Shown here: positions 17,306-26,592 of the stretch, one piece after another
How positions within the stretch are numbered: position 1 is the stretch's first letter
How the letters are laid out: every line of letters starts with the position of its first letter
Assembly: GCA_019637075.1 (NCBI GenBank)
Contig: JAHBWI010000001.1
Coordinates: 806,001-870,000 of the forward strand
From: Nitrospiraceae bacterium
GTDB lineage: Bacteria; Nitrospirota; Nitrospiria; Nitrospirales; Nitrospiraceae
Length of the DNA: 64,000 bases
Reading direction: 5' to 3'
Position numbers and translations under genes: made by a program
The notes under the pieces: generated by a model
Seen by the model: the letters and a program-made list of their open reading frames with translations, nothing else
The model's database searches: none
Told to the model about the DNA's origin: nothing

Positions 17306-18589
17306 ATGCAGGGCACGGTCTTGCACAACCACACCCTCTCTGCCTCCATGATATCGAGCGTCGCTGCAACCGCAAGGGCTGTCGGCCAGTTGGCCCGGGA
17401 CGTCTGCGGAGAGGCAGATCTCCCCTCCGCCTGCCGACGCATTCTCGAACACCTCACCCTTCATGCCGGCGCCTCGAATGGTTCACTGTGGCTACTCGAC
17501 CAAGACCATGCATGCTTCCGACGAATCGCCGCCGTGGCTCCGGCTGCCTTGCCACAAGACGACAGCTTGCCGGCCGCAGATCACCCACTGTCGACCCTCC
17601 TCAATCACCGACGCGTCGCCGTTCATCTGACAGATCCGGAAGCCGGTCGAGCCCTGCGTCTTGCCGATGCTGCCATTGCCTTGCCGTTTTTGAATCGCAA
17701 GGAACTGTTCGGCTTTTGCACGTTAGGCCGCCCTTCTGACCCCATACGCTGGGATGAGGATACAGCAGCGATTATGCACGCGCTTGCCGATGTGGCCGCC
17801 AGTGCACTTGAACATCAACGCAGAGAGGAAGAACTGCGCCGGTCCTCAGCGCTGCTGCGCCGAACCGACCGTCTACGCTCTCTCGAGATCATGGCCGGCG
17901 GCTTTGCCCATGAGATCCGCAACCCGCTCACCTCCATCAAGACGTTCGTACAACTCGCCCCGCAGCGCCAGCATGACCCCGTATTCATTCCTGAATTCAG
18001 CCGGGTGGCGATCGAAGACGTGCATGAGATCGAGCGCCTGCTCCATGACATCCTGGATTATGCCCGGTACATGAGCCCACATCCCACAGAAGAAGATCTG
18101 AACGAGGTCGTTGCGTCGTGCATGTGTTTCGTTTCCGCGAAAGCCTCGAGCCGGGGAATACAGTTGCGTACCGAACTGGACCCCAAACTACCTTTGTTGT
18201 CGCTGGACAGACAGCAAATCAAGCAGGTGCTGATGAACCTCCTCCTGAATGCCCTCGACGCCACGCCGGACAGCGGCGGAGAGATTTGCGTCAGGACTCG
18301 AATGGGAATGAATCCCGACGGCAGCTCGTGCGTTGAATTGCGGGTTGAAGACCATGGCCGAGGAATCCCGGCCGATCAAATCGAACACATATTCGATCCG
18401 TTTTTCACCACGAAGCATTCGAACAGTGAAAGCGAGGGGTCGGGGCTAGGCCTGACCATCGCTCACCAGATCGTCCGCGAACACCATGGCGTGTTGGGCG
18501 TCGAGAGCCATGTCGGAACAGGATCGACCTTCACGGTTTGTTTGCCCACGCTCAGAACACATACGACGGCTCCGGCACCACGGGAGTAA
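17306..18589 (+). CDS. GAF-domain sensor histidine kinase (NtrB-like)
   Basis: A 427-residue cytoplasmic kinase. Residues about 30-165 form a GAF-like sensor domain. The DHp domain has the intact H-box F-A-H-E-I-R-N-P-L with phospho-His at 202, and the ATPase domain has N-L-L-L-N-A (N-box), D-H-G-R-G-I (G1) and G-S-G-L-G-L-T (G2). It precedes the NtrC-type regulator by a single base, and the regulator's ribosome binding site lies inside its last codons, so this is a cognate pair. No ribosome binding site is obvious at ATG 17306; ATG 17348 is an alternative. Confidence 0.92.
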   Translation: MQGTVLHNHTLSASMISSVAATARAVGQLARDVCGEADLPSACRRILEHLTLHAGASNGSLWLLDQDHACFRRIAAVAPAALPQDDSLPAADHPLSTLLNHRRVAVHLTDPEAGRALRLADAAIALPFLNRKELFGFCTLGRPSDPIRWDEDTAAIMHALADVAASALEHQRREEELRRSSALLRRTDRLRSLEIMAGGFAHEIRNPLTSIKTFVQLAPQRQHDPVFIPEFSRVAIEDVHEIERLLHDILDYARYMSPHPTEEDLNEVVASCMCFVSAKASSRGIQLRTELDPKLPLLSLDRQQIKQVLMNLLLNALDATPDSGGEICVRTRMGMNPDGSSCVELRVEDHGRGIPADQIEHIFDPFFTTKHSNSESEGSGLGLTIAHQIVREHHGVLGVESHVGTGSTFTVCLPTLRTHTTAPAPRE

Positions 18590-18590
18590 C

Positions 18591-20003
18591 ATGAAGAAAC
18601 GGGTACTGCTCGTCGACGACGAGCCGCGCGTTCGCGCCTCACTGAAGACCGTCCTGGAACCCACCTACGACATTTCCGAGGCAGCCGACGCGGCGGAAGG
18701 GCTTGAGGCATTCAAGCGGGAAACACCGGATCTCGTGCTGTTGGACGTCATCCTACCTGGCACGGACGGCTTGGCAGTCCTGCAAACGATGCGAAGCGAA
18801 AACCGCTCGGTCCCCGTGATCATGCTGACGGGAACCAAATCGGTCAAAACTGCGGTCGACGCCATGAAGTTGGGCGCAGCCGACTACCTCTCGAAGCCTT
18901 TCGACGTGGAAGAGCTCCGCATCGTCATCGACCGCACTCTCAACTCACAAGAGTTGGAACGGGAAGTTCGTCAGTTACGGGCGCAGGTCGTTCAACGCTA
19001 TGCCTTCCACAACCTGATCGGCAAGAGTCCGGCGATGCAAGAAATCTACGCCAAGATCGAACAGGTTGCGGACAGCCGCACGACCGTGCTGGTGACCGGG
19101 GAGAGCGGAACAGGCAAGGAGTTGGTGGCGAAGGCCATCCACTACAACAGCGCGCGACGCGATCGTCCATTTATTGCGCTCAATTGCGCAGCACTACCCG
19201 AAACTTTGATCGAAAGCGAACTGTTCGGGCACGAAAAGGGGTCGTTTACCGACGCCACGGCCCGCCGCGTCGGCCAGTTCGAATTGGCCAACAGCGGCAC
19301 GCTCTTTCTCGATGAGATCGGCGACCTGAGCCCAACGACACAAGCCAAACTGCTCCGGGTGCTGCAGGAACGGGAATTCACCCGTATCGGCGGCGTTCAA
19401 TCGATCAAAGTCGATGTGCGGATTGTGGCCGCCACCAACAAGAACCTCGAGGATTTGGTGCGCAAGGGCCAGTTCCGTGAGGACCTTTATTACCGTATCA
19501 ACGTCATCGCCCTCTATCTTCCCCCGTTACGCGACCGCGGAGAGGACATCCCGCTCCTGGCAAAACACTTCCTTGCGAAACGCATTGAAGAAGAAAAACG
19601 TCCGATGCAGGAGTTTACGAAGGAAGCGTTGGAATTGATTTCACGATACCCTTGGCCCGGGAACGTGCGGGAGATGGAAAATATCGTGGAGCAGGCGTTC
19701 ATCTGGTCCAAGGGTTCAAATGTCATCACCCCAGAACATTTGCCCAATATCCTTCGGGCGGATACACGGTCGTCGTCGTTACGCGACGACACACTGGCCG
19801 GCAGGCTGTCGCTTGAAAAAGCGGTGATGGAGTTTGAGCGCGAAATCATCCTTGACGCACTCAAACGCACGAACTACGTACAGACCCATGCCGCCACGAT
19901 GCTGGGAATCAGCCGTCGCATGTTGAAGTATCGAATGGATACGCTTGGCATCAGCAGGCCCGATAACGGATCGAGCAACGACCCTGCGCTGTCTCAAGAA
20001 TGA
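18591..20003 (+). CDS. NtrC-family sigma-54-type response regulator
   Basis: A 470-residue protein: receiver domain (1-120, D-D-E near 10 and phosphoacceptor Asp in L-L-D-V-I-L-P), AAA+ domain (Walker A G-E-S-G-T-G-K-E near 170, Walker B L-F-L-D-E-I-G-D) and a carboxy-terminal Fis-type helix-turn-helix (H-A-A-T-M-L-G-I-S-R-R). The loop that touches sigma-54 is normally G-A-F-T-G-A; here it reads G-S-F-T-D-A (around 217-222), so its ability to activate sigma-54 polymerase should be questioned. The ATG at 18591 follows CGGGAG that overlaps the kinase stop codon. Confidence 0.94.
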   Translation: MKKRVLLVDDEPRVRASLKTVLEPTYDISEAADAAEGLEAFKRETPDLVLLDVILPGTDGLAVLQTMRSENRSVPVIMLTGTKSVKTAVDAMKLGAADYLSKPFDVEELRIVIDRTLNSQELEREVRQLRAQVVQRYAFHNLIGKSPAMQEIYAKIEQVADSRTTVLVTGESGTGKELVAKAIHYNSARRDRPFIALNCAALPETLIESELFGHEKGSFTDATARRVGQFELANSGTLFLDEIGDLSPTTQAKLLRVLQEREFTRIGGVQSIKVDVRIVAATNKNLEDLVRKGQFREDLYYRINVIALYLPPLRDRGEDIPLLAKHFLAKRIEEEKRPMQEFTKEALELISRYPWPGNVREMENIVEQAFIWSKGSNVITPEHLPNILRADTRSSSLRDDTLAGRLSLEKAVMEFEREIILDALKRTNYVQTHAATMLGISRRMLKYRMDTLGISRPDNGSSNDPALSQE

Positions 20004-20051
20004 CACGGTCGAAACTCACGAGGCGCTGAGGCTGTCTCATTTTCTCCACCG

Positions 20052-20080
20052 ATTTTCAATGGCTATAGTCCATTGAAAAT
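20052..20080. promoter_or_regulatory. Perfect palindrome ATTTTCAATGG upstream of the HD-GYP regulator
   Basis: An 11-base perfect inverted repeat (ATTTTCAATGG and complement) separated by 7 bases sits in the 214-base gap between the NtrC-type gene and the REC/HD-GYP gene. It is AT-rich with no T-run, so it is more likely an operator than a terminator. A close imperfect copy lies at 12764-12785. Confidence 0.45.
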
Positions 20081-20217
20081 GCTAAGGTTCTACATATTGT
20101 GGCGTCACGCACACGCACGCCAATATATTGATTCATTCGCCTAAGTGCACGAAAAGGCATGGGAATTGCCTTTTATCACCACGGCGCGAAATGCATCTCA
20201 CCCGGGGAGTGCTCTGG

Positions 20218-21369
20218 ATGGGGACTTATACGCAGGCCAATAACATCAGCGGAAAACCGTCGGTACTCGTCGTCGATGACGAAGCAGGACCGCGCGACGC
20301 GCTGAAAGTCATCCTTCGCCCCTTCTTCACGATTCATTCAGCCGAGAACGCCAAGTCCGCGCTCGAAGTCCTCAAAGACCAACACATCGACCTGATCACC
20401 CTCGATCAAAAACTTCCCGACCGCCAAGGCATCGATCTTCTGCAGGACATCAAACACGACCATTCGGACGTCGAGGTCATCATCATCACCGGGTACGGCA
20501 GCCTCAAGTCGGCCATGGAAGGTATTCGTCACGGTGCCGCGGGCTACCTCCTCAAGCCCTTCAACGTGACCGAGCTGATTACCCTGATCAATCAGACCCT
20601 CGAAAAGAAACAACGGTTGGACTACCTGCGGTCCTTTCTCCGCACGTCTACGGCGCTTTGGGGCACGGAGCAGGAGACCGCACGGGCGTGGAAAGACATT
20701 CAATCGAACTACTTCGGGATCGGCAAGTCGTCCGGTGAATCGGAAGCGGCCTCAGGCGATGCGACCTCCCTGATCCCGCTTCTATCCGACCTATTGGAGG
20801 CCAAAGACCGCCAGCTCCTCAATCACTCAAGCCGCGTAAGCTTCTACGCATCGCTCCTCGCTAACCGGCTCAATCTCCCGGTGGCCGAGCAAAAGGCGTT
20901 GGCACTTGGGGCTTTTCTGCATGATATCGGAAAGATCGCACAGGCGGACTATTCGTTCAAGGCCGAATATCAGACCCGCGGCGATCAAGTAGACGGCGAT
21001 CACCAGCATCCGGACATCGGCTCCCGCATGCTGCTCCCATTGGGCTTTCCGGCTGAGGTGGGGCAAATCGTCGCGTACCACCACGAGCGATTCGATGGTC
21101 TCGGCTATCCACATGGCCTTCGGGGAGAAGGCATTCCCTTGTTGGCAAGAATCGTCTCCATTGCCCAGGCCTTCGACAATCTGACCGTCGACGTACCGGG
21201 CCGGCAACCCCTTTCAATCGATGATGCGATACGGCAAATCACGCTTCAAGCCGACACACACTTCGATCCAATGCTCACGGAACTGTTTGCGCGGGTCGTA
21301 CGCGAGTGCAAATCCTCGCTTCCCGCGCTGGCCATCGCCGCGACGCCGACATCGAACCCCGAGCCCTGA
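20218..21369 (+). CDS. Response regulator with HD-GYP domain
   Basis: A 383-residue protein: receiver domain (about 15-135, phosphoacceptor Asp in T-L-D-Q-K-L-P-D) joined to an HD-GYP domain (about 190-370). The HD part has H-S-S-R-V, H-D-I-G-K-I and H-x-x-x-G-S-R-M-L, and the signature H-H-E-R-F-D-G-L-G-Y-P is complete, so c-di-GMP phosphodiesterase activity is likely from family knowledge. The ATG at 20218 follows GGGGAG; a reading from 20128 has no support. As c-di-GMP turnover enzyme it is a natural partner for the two PilZ domains of the protein at 13033. Confidence 0.9.
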   Translation: MGTYTQANNISGKPSVLVVDDEAGPRDALKVILRPFFTIHSAENAKSALEVLKDQHIDLITLDQKLPDRQGIDLLQDIKHDHSDVEVIIITGYGSLKSAMEGIRHGAAGYLLKPFNVTELITLINQTLEKKQRLDYLRSFLRTSTALWGTEQETARAWKDIQSNYFGIGKSSGESEAASGDATSLIPLLSDLLEAKDRQLLNHSSRVSFYASLLANRLNLPVAEQKALALGAFLHDIGKIAQADYSFKAEYQTRGDQVDGDHQHPDIGSRMLLPLGFPAEVGQIVAYHHERFDGLGYPHGLRGEGIPLLARIVSIAQAFDNLTVDVPGRQPLSIDDAIRQITLQADTHFDPMLTELFARVVRECKSSLPALAIAATPTSNPEP

Positions 21370-21376
21370 AGACCCG

Positions 21377-23062
21377 CTACTCCTCGTCCACCACGCTGCC
21401 GATCATATCCGCAGCCGCAGCCCGCGCGCTCTTCGTCACCGTTACTCCCGCCAGCATTCGAGCAATTTCGTCCTCGCGCCCACTCCGATCCAACCGGCGA
21501 ATCTGGGTGACCGTCCGCTTTTGCCGGACTTCTTTCTCCACGAAGAAATGACTGTGGGCCTGTGCGCAGACTTGAGGAAGATGGGTCACGCTCAACACCT
21601 GGTGGTACCGGGCCAAGCCGCGCAGACGCTTCCCCATAATCTCCGCCACCGCGCCCCCCACCCCGGAATCCACCTCGTCGAAGATCAAGACCGGAACCTG
21701 GTCGGCATCCGCCAGGATCGTTTTCAAGGCCAACATGACTCGGGACAGTTCACCACCTGAAGCCACCCGCGCCAGCGGCTTCAACGGCTCGCCTGGGTTC
21801 GCACAGAAAAGGAACTCGACCGTGTCGGTGCCGGTGGGGCCATAGGCGCTCTTATCGGTGGAAGGGGACACCGACACGGCAAATCGTGTCCGTTCCATGC
21901 GCAAGGCACTGAGTTCCCGAGTAACCTGACTGGCGAGTTTTCCCGCCGCATCCTTTCGCTTTTGCGAAAGCCGATCGGATAACTTCCGTAGCGCCTGCTC
22001 CCGTACGAGCTGGTCGCGCTCCAACGCCGCCAATTCAACATCCGCCCCCTCAAGACGAGAGACCTGTTCCTGCAACGCCTCCCGCTGAGCCAAGGCCGCG
22101 TCTAGCGATCCCCCGTACTTCTTGCTCAATCGCCGCAACCGGTCCAACCGTTGCTCGATTTCAACCAAACGCTCGGGATTGTCTTCGACGGCATCGCGGT
22201 AGCGCCGCACCTGATCGGCCAAGTCTCGAAGCTGAACCGTGCAGTCCGACAGCACCTGACGCCAAGACACCGTGCCGGGATCGATCGTTTCCAACCGAGT
22301 GATCAGTTTACTCCCCTGACCGAGAGCGGCCAGAATTCCGGCCTCGTCCGCATAAAGCAGATCGTAGACCTGGTCCGACAGTTCCCGGAGTTGACGCCCA
22401 TGAGTCAGACGGGGCCGTTCACGCTCCAGTTCTTCATCTTCGCGCGCTTGAAGCTCGGCCTCGGTCAATTCTTGCAACTGAAACCGAAGCAAATCCTCAC
22501 GTTCGCGACGCCTGGCTGTGTCCTGTCTCAACTGTTCGATGACCGCTGCTTGCCTCTTCCAAGACTCGTACGACTCCGCGTACTCTCGGCGAAGCGGATA
22601 CAGCCGCCCGAATGCGTCCACAGCCTCCAACTGGGCGGCGGGAGACAACAGGGACTGCTGGTCGTGCTGGCCATGGATATCGACCAACGCCCCCCCCAAT
22701 TGCTCCAGCAAATGGACGGGACACAGATTGCCGTTGAGAAAGGTCCGATGACGGCCGGTGCGCGACAAGACCCGGCGGACGATGATCTCCGTTTCGCCGC
22801 CTCTGACGAAGCCCTTGGCCTCGAGCGTGGCGAGCACGGGATGATCGGAAGGAAGCAGAAAGGATGCTTCGAGGTCGGCCTCCTCGGCGTCGGCACGGAT
22901 GTGCTCAGCCGAGGCTCGGCCACCTACGAGAAGTGTGACGGCATCGATGAGGAGTGATTTCCCGGCCCCGGTTTCACCGGTAAGAACGGTGAACCCCTTG
23001 TCGAATTGCAGAGCCAGCTGCTCGATGACGCCGAAATTCGCGATTCGCAGCTCGGTCAGCAT
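21377..23062 (-). CDS. recN: DNA repair protein RecN
   Basis: A 561-residue SMC-like ATPase acting early in double-strand break repair. The amino terminus (LRIANFGVIEQLAL) and Walker A G-E-T-G-A-G-K-S are typical, the central part is a long charged coiled coil, and the carboxy-terminal half has the signature V-A-S-G-G-E-L-S-R-V-M-L-A-L-K and Walker B V-L-I-F-D-E-V-D-S-G. It follows trxA by 20 bases on the minus strand and ends seven bases from the convergent HD-GYP gene. Confidence 0.97.
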   Translation of the reverse strand: MLTELRIANFGVIEQLALQFDKGFTVLTGETGAGKSLLIDAVTLLVGGRASAEHIRADAEEADLEASFLLPSDHPVLATLEAKGFVRGGETEIIVRRVLSRTGRHRTFLNGNLCPVHLLEQLGGALVDIHGQHDQQSLLSPAAQLEAVDAFGRLYPLRREYAESYESWKRQAAVIEQLRQDTARRREREDLLRFQLQELTEAELQAREDEELERERPRLTHGRQLRELSDQVYDLLYADEAGILAALGQGSKLITRLETIDPGTVSWRQVLSDCTVQLRDLADQVRRYRDAVEDNPERLVEIEQRLDRLRRLSKKYGGSLDAALAQREALQEQVSRLEGADVELAALERDQLVREQALRKLSDRLSQKRKDAAGKLASQVTRELSALRMERTRFAVSVSPSTDKSAYGPTGTDTVEFLFCANPGEPLKPLARVASGGELSRVMLALKTILADADQVPVLIFDEVDSGVGGAVAEIMGKRLRGLARYHQVLSVTHLPQVCAQAHSHFFVEKEVRQKRTVTQIRRLDRSGREDEIARMLAGVTVTKSARAAAADMIGSVVDEE

Positions 23063-23082
23063 CGCGATGGAGACAAGGCCGT

Positions 23083-23430
23083 TTAGGCACTACCGGAATG
23101 TTGCGCCAGCAGCGAGTCGATGATTTCCTTGAACTGCCGCTTCGGGCGAGCGCCGACTAACCGTTCCACCGCCTGCCCGTTCTTGAAAAACAGGATTGTC
23201 GGAATGCTCATCACCTGATACTTGCCAGCGATCTCAGGGTTTTCGTCCGTATTCAGCTTGCGGACCTTGATCTTGCCCGCATATTCCTTGGCCAATTCGT
23301 CGATGATCGGAGCCACCATCTGGCACGGTCCGCACCACACAGCCCAGAAATCCACCATCACGAGTTCCGGCGCCTTCATGACATCGGCGTCCCACGTTGC
23401 TTCGCTTACTTTGAGTGCGTCACCTGCCAC
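23083..23430 (-). CDS. trxA: Thioredoxin
   Basis: A 115-residue thioredoxin with active site W-C-G-P-C (C33, C36) and the cis-proline segment S-I-P-T-I-L-F-F. It reduces disulfides in the cytoplasm and may support the peroxiredoxin and ribonucleotide reductase in this window. The start is GTG at 23430, placed directly after an AAGGAGGAG site; the earlier ATG codons lie inside or before that site and are rejected. A promoter is visible at 23487-23514. Confidence 0.97.
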   Translation of the reverse strand: MAGDALKVSEATWDADVMKAPELVMVDFWAVWCGPCQMVAPIIDELAKEYAGKIKVRKLNTDENPEIAGKYQVMSIPTILFFKNGQAVERLVGARPKRQFKEIIDSLLAQHSGSA

Positions 23431-23486
23431 AGCGTCTCCTCCTTGCATCAAATCGAGTTCACATCTGCCGTGAACCAGAGGGTCAT

Positions 23487-23514
23487 CCTATAACACGATT
23501 TTGCGGAGAGTCAA
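23487..23514 (-). promoter_or_regulatory. Sigma-70-type promoter of trxA-recN
   Basis: On the minus strand TTGACT (23514-23509) is followed after 16 bases by TATAGG (23492-23487), about 57 bases before the trxA start codon. Spacing and box quality are good. Confidence 0.6.
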
Positions 23515-23522
23515 ATAAGCCG

Positions 23523-24071
23523 CTACCATACCCACTCTGGCGGAATTCCGAACCACCAGTCGTTGGGATTCGTCGTCCGCCACAGCCGCTGCTCTTCAAA
23601 GAAACGCGCCGCACCTGTGTCATCCAAACGCCGCGCCATCGCCTCCGTAAGCTCCGCCTGTTGAAGTACAGCTTCCTGGATGAGTTCCTTGGCGATCCGT
23701 GCCATCACATCGGGGGGATCGACCAGGTCGCTGAGGTGCCAAGCGCCAAGATTGAGATACACCTGCTCGACGCGTACCCACTGATCGGTCGCCGCGAGGT
23801 GATCGAGGTAGGCGTGAACGGCACGGTACACGTAGGCCAACGCCACATAGTTCTTGGCCGAAGGCGCCGACCGGAGTTCCGCATCACAGGCTTGGAGCGC
23901 TCGACGAAAATCTCCGGCCTGCAGAAACACTTTAGCGCGTTCCAAGTGCCGTGACGGCGGTACGTCTCCAACAGGCGGCGCAGGAATCGCCGCCACAGTG
24001 GAGGTCACGACAAGGGCCACGATGAATACACACCCTGCCCAACAGTTCCGGGTTCTTGACACCACCCGCAC
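23523..24071 (-). CDS. Exported TPR-like protein
   Basis: About 182 residues. A hydrophobic segment (CVFIVALVVTSTVAAIPA) serves as signal peptide or anchor; the following part is helical with tetratricopeptide-like pairs (ERAKVFLQAGDFRRALQACD, then A-L-A-Y-V-Y-R-A-V). The end is rich in Trp, including N-D-W-W-F-G-I-P-P-E-W-V-W. The start is uncertain: GTG 24071 after GCGAGGTG is my choice, while a longer reading would overlap the end of lptD. Function unknown; it is downstream of lptD on the same strand. Confidence 0.55.
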   Translation of the reverse strand: MRVVSRTRNCWAGCVFIVALVVTSTVAAIPAPPVGDVPPSRHLERAKVFLQAGDFRRALQACDAELRSAPSAKNYVALAYVYRAVHAYLDHLAATDQWVRVEQVYLNLGAWHLSDLVDPPDVMARIAKELIQEAVLQQAELTEAMARRLDDTGAARFFEEQRLWRTTNPNDWWFGIPPEWVW

Positions 24072-24102
24072 GGTCCGCACCTCGCAGATCCGCGGCCTGT
24101 AA

Positions 24103-26592
24103 CTAGTAGCGACCGGTCGGCATCGACTGCGTCGGAACAACACTTTGTGCCCGGCCGTAAGGTCCGCCCGGAGCCGCCCACGGCAATCCCCGATCCCCGA
24201 TCATCAACGGGCTGAGGATCGATCGCACCACGATCGTGCCGAAGTTTTCCGTCCAGCCGATGCCCGTCATGCTGAGCATGAAGGAGTAACTTTGACGATC
24301 CGGGAACTGCAGGTAATACAGGCCCAGCGACCAGCACTTGCATGGATTCTGGTACAGCGCCACCACATCGTATTCCGGGCTCCGGCCGCCTTTGACATCG
24401 TAGTAGCCCTTGGCCCCGAAGGTCCAGCCCCAGGGAGTCCGAAATCCCGCGCCGGCCGTGACGAATTGTACCTCGGCTGTGGGCGCGTAGACTTCATTGA
24501 AAGAGATGGGATTCCAGATGTCCCCACGTCGGACCCGATTTCCATCACGACTGAAGCGTTGTCCGATCTCCGCATACCAATAGTTGGACTGCTGCACCCG
24601 CAAGTCCGTGTTCCACTGGCTGAACGTCCCACGATAAGGATCCAAGAAAGCATCCACGGTAAGATAGGAATTGGTCGGAGGCAACATCTGCCCGCCGGTC
24701 TGATTCCTCGTGAGCGTCTGCTGGGACCCGGGCGGATTCAAGAAATCCGGGGCTGTGTTCCCGATGACGGCCCGCATCCAGAGATCGGACATCTTTCGCC
24801 CCTGTACCGCCACGGTGGCCGGCTGAAGCGGCTGGGTCAGCGATCCCAAAAACGGCAGGATGCCGGGTGTGAACTCTCTCGCCCTGGTCTGCACCGCCCC
24901 CACGTGATAACTCTGGGCCAGCGTTAGGTCCAGCCAATTGAAAGATTGACCATTGATTTGCTGCTCGAGCAACCGGCTGCGCAACGCATAGGTCAGCAAG
25001 TTTTTTTTCGGCAAATCGTCGATCTGGTCGATCTGCGCAATCTTGGACTGGTCGCTCCCCGGCACATACTCATACATCACGCTTGGTTCGATCGTGTGTA
25101 ACAGGCTCCCGCCTTCGCTACCCGTATATCGTCGGCTCAGCTTCGAGGTGGCGTCCAACGAGGCCCAAAACGTTTCGCGATGGATGGCATCCGAGCTTTC
25201 GATGCCGCGCGTGTAATAGACTTCCTTAAATTTGAACTGCGGCGTGAAGCCGACCAAATGGCCGACGTCGATGACGTCCGTGGCCAAGCCCGGGGTGAAA
25301 TCCATGCGATTCACCCCAAACCCCTGCTCGCGAAAGAAATTGACGAAATTGGTGTCCATGTTGACCAGAAACGGCAGCCCGAACGGCGACGTATTCGGCA
25401 GCACGTATCCGACTTCCGGCAGGCGCTGGAAGGTGTCGGGACCACCGAAATTTAACGGCTGCAGGAATTGCCCGAGCAGGTATGCGTTCCCGTACGGCAA
25501 ACGCTGGGTAGCCAAGAGGCTGGACTCGCCGCTGGGGGAGGCCCGTTGTGCGCCTGAATTGCTTAATTGTTGCAAATAGGTGCGGTCCGAGACGAACGAC
25601 GCTTGCCCGCGAATCAACAGAGTGTCGGTCACCTGCTGCACATGAGTTCCGCTGAAGATGCCGCGGAGCCGCTGCTCGCCTCCGCCGGCCTGATCCACAC
25701 CCGAGACATTCGGCAGCTTCGTCTGTTGCAGCACGCTCGCAAACCATTCTCCCCGCGAGCGGCGATCAAGATAGTAGCGATAGGCGAAATCGCTGCCGTA
25801 CCCAAGGTTCGAATAGTAGGACGGTGAAATCGTCATATCCTGGCTGGGATTGATCGCCCAAAAGTATCCCTGCTGATAGTGGAGGCCGAAGCGGTTGTCA
25901 TATCCCGGCGTGGGAATCAGGAACCCGCTATGACGGTTGTTCAAGGGATAGGTGAGCGTAGGGATCGGGAGGATCCGCGCGTCATTCATGCACAGCCATC
26001 CCCGTTTCATGGCAACGCTTTCGCCGGTCCGAACGTCGAGGTCTTCGAACTTGAAGCGCCAGGCCGGAGTCTCCCCTTCACCGGCATCGCAATTCGTGAA
26101 CGTTCCGTCCTTGATCCGGTAATGGTCTTCGGACATACGTTGCAACAGTCGGCCGGCCAAATAAGAGTTGCTCAATTTGACGTAGAGCGACCCCGTGGTC
26201 ACCACTCCGGCCTCGGTGTTGACGTTGAGTTCCAATTGGTCGGAACGGATGTCGGAGGTCGGATCGACCAGGTGGACATGCCCGGTCGCAATGAGCGTCC
26301 CCGGCAAGCTCTTGATCGTGACGTGATCGGCGGTCAGCTTGAACGGACCTTGGGTGATCACCACCGACCCGTCGGCCTCGTAGATATCCTGCTCTTGCAG
26401 ATGATCGATGCGCTCGGCAGTGACGTTCAGAGGCTGATTGGTGGGGGACGGCGCGGCGACGGCCGGCGCAGGCTGTGCCCATAACGGAAGGGCAGCCAGG
26501 AGCCAGCAGTACAAAGACCACCCGAGCGCGAGCCCTAAGAGGGCCAGACGCCCGCGTGATGTGGGGCAACAGCCAACCCCCATTTCAACCAC
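24103..26592 (-). CDS. lptD: LPS-assembly protein LptD
   Basis: An 829-residue outer-membrane protein that inserts lipopolysaccharide into the outer leaflet. A signal peptide ends at P-L-W-A-Q (about residue 40). Residues about 55-160 form the OstA/LptA-like jelly roll (V-T-A-E-R-I-D-H-L-Q-E-Q-D-I-Y-E-A-D-G-S), and the rest is the 26-strand barrel region rich in alternating aromatic strands. Start GTG 26592 overlaps the folC stop by 8 bases; ATG 26583 is a possible alternative. Its presence shows a diderm envelope with LPS. Confidence 0.93.
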   Translation of the reverse strand: MVEMGVGCCPTSRGRLALLGLALGWSLYCWLLAALPLWAQPAPAVAAPSPTNQPLNVTAERIDHLQEQDIYEADGSVVITQGPFKLTADHVTIKSLPGTLIATGHVHLVDPTSDIRSDQLELNVNTEAGVVTTGSLYVKLSNSYLAGRLLQRMSEDHYRIKDGTFTNCDAGEGETPAWRFKFEDLDVRTGESVAMKRGWLCMNDARILPIPTLTYPLNNRHSGFLIPTPGYDNRFGLHYQQGYFWAINPSQDMTISPSYYSNLGYGSDFAYRYYLDRRSRGEWFASVLQQTKLPNVSGVDQAGGGEQRLRGIFSGTHVQQVTDTLLIRGQASFVSDRTYLQQLSNSGAQRASPSGESSLLATQRLPYGNAYLLGQFLQPLNFGGPDTFQRLPEVGYVLPNTSPFGLPFLVNMDTNFVNFFREQGFGVNRMDFTPGLATDVIDVGHLVGFTPQFKFKEVYYTRGIESSDAIHRETFWASLDATSKLSRRYTGSEGGSLLHTIEPSVMYEYVPGSDQSKIAQIDQIDDLPKKNLLTYALRSRLLEQQINGQSFNWLDLTLAQSYHVGAVQTRAREFTPGILPFLGSLTQPLQPATVAVQGRKMSDLWMRAVIGNTAPDFLNPPGSQQTLTRNQTGGQMLPPTNSYLTVDAFLDPYRGTFSQWNTDLRVQQSNYWYAEIGQRFSRDGNRVRRGDIWNPISFNEVYAPTAEVQFVTAGAGFRTPWGWTFGAKGYYDVKGGRSPEYDVVALYQNPCKCWSLGLYYLQFPDRQSYSFMLSMTGIGWTENFGTIVVRSILSPLMIGDRGLPWAAPGGPYGRAQSVVPTQSMPTGRY

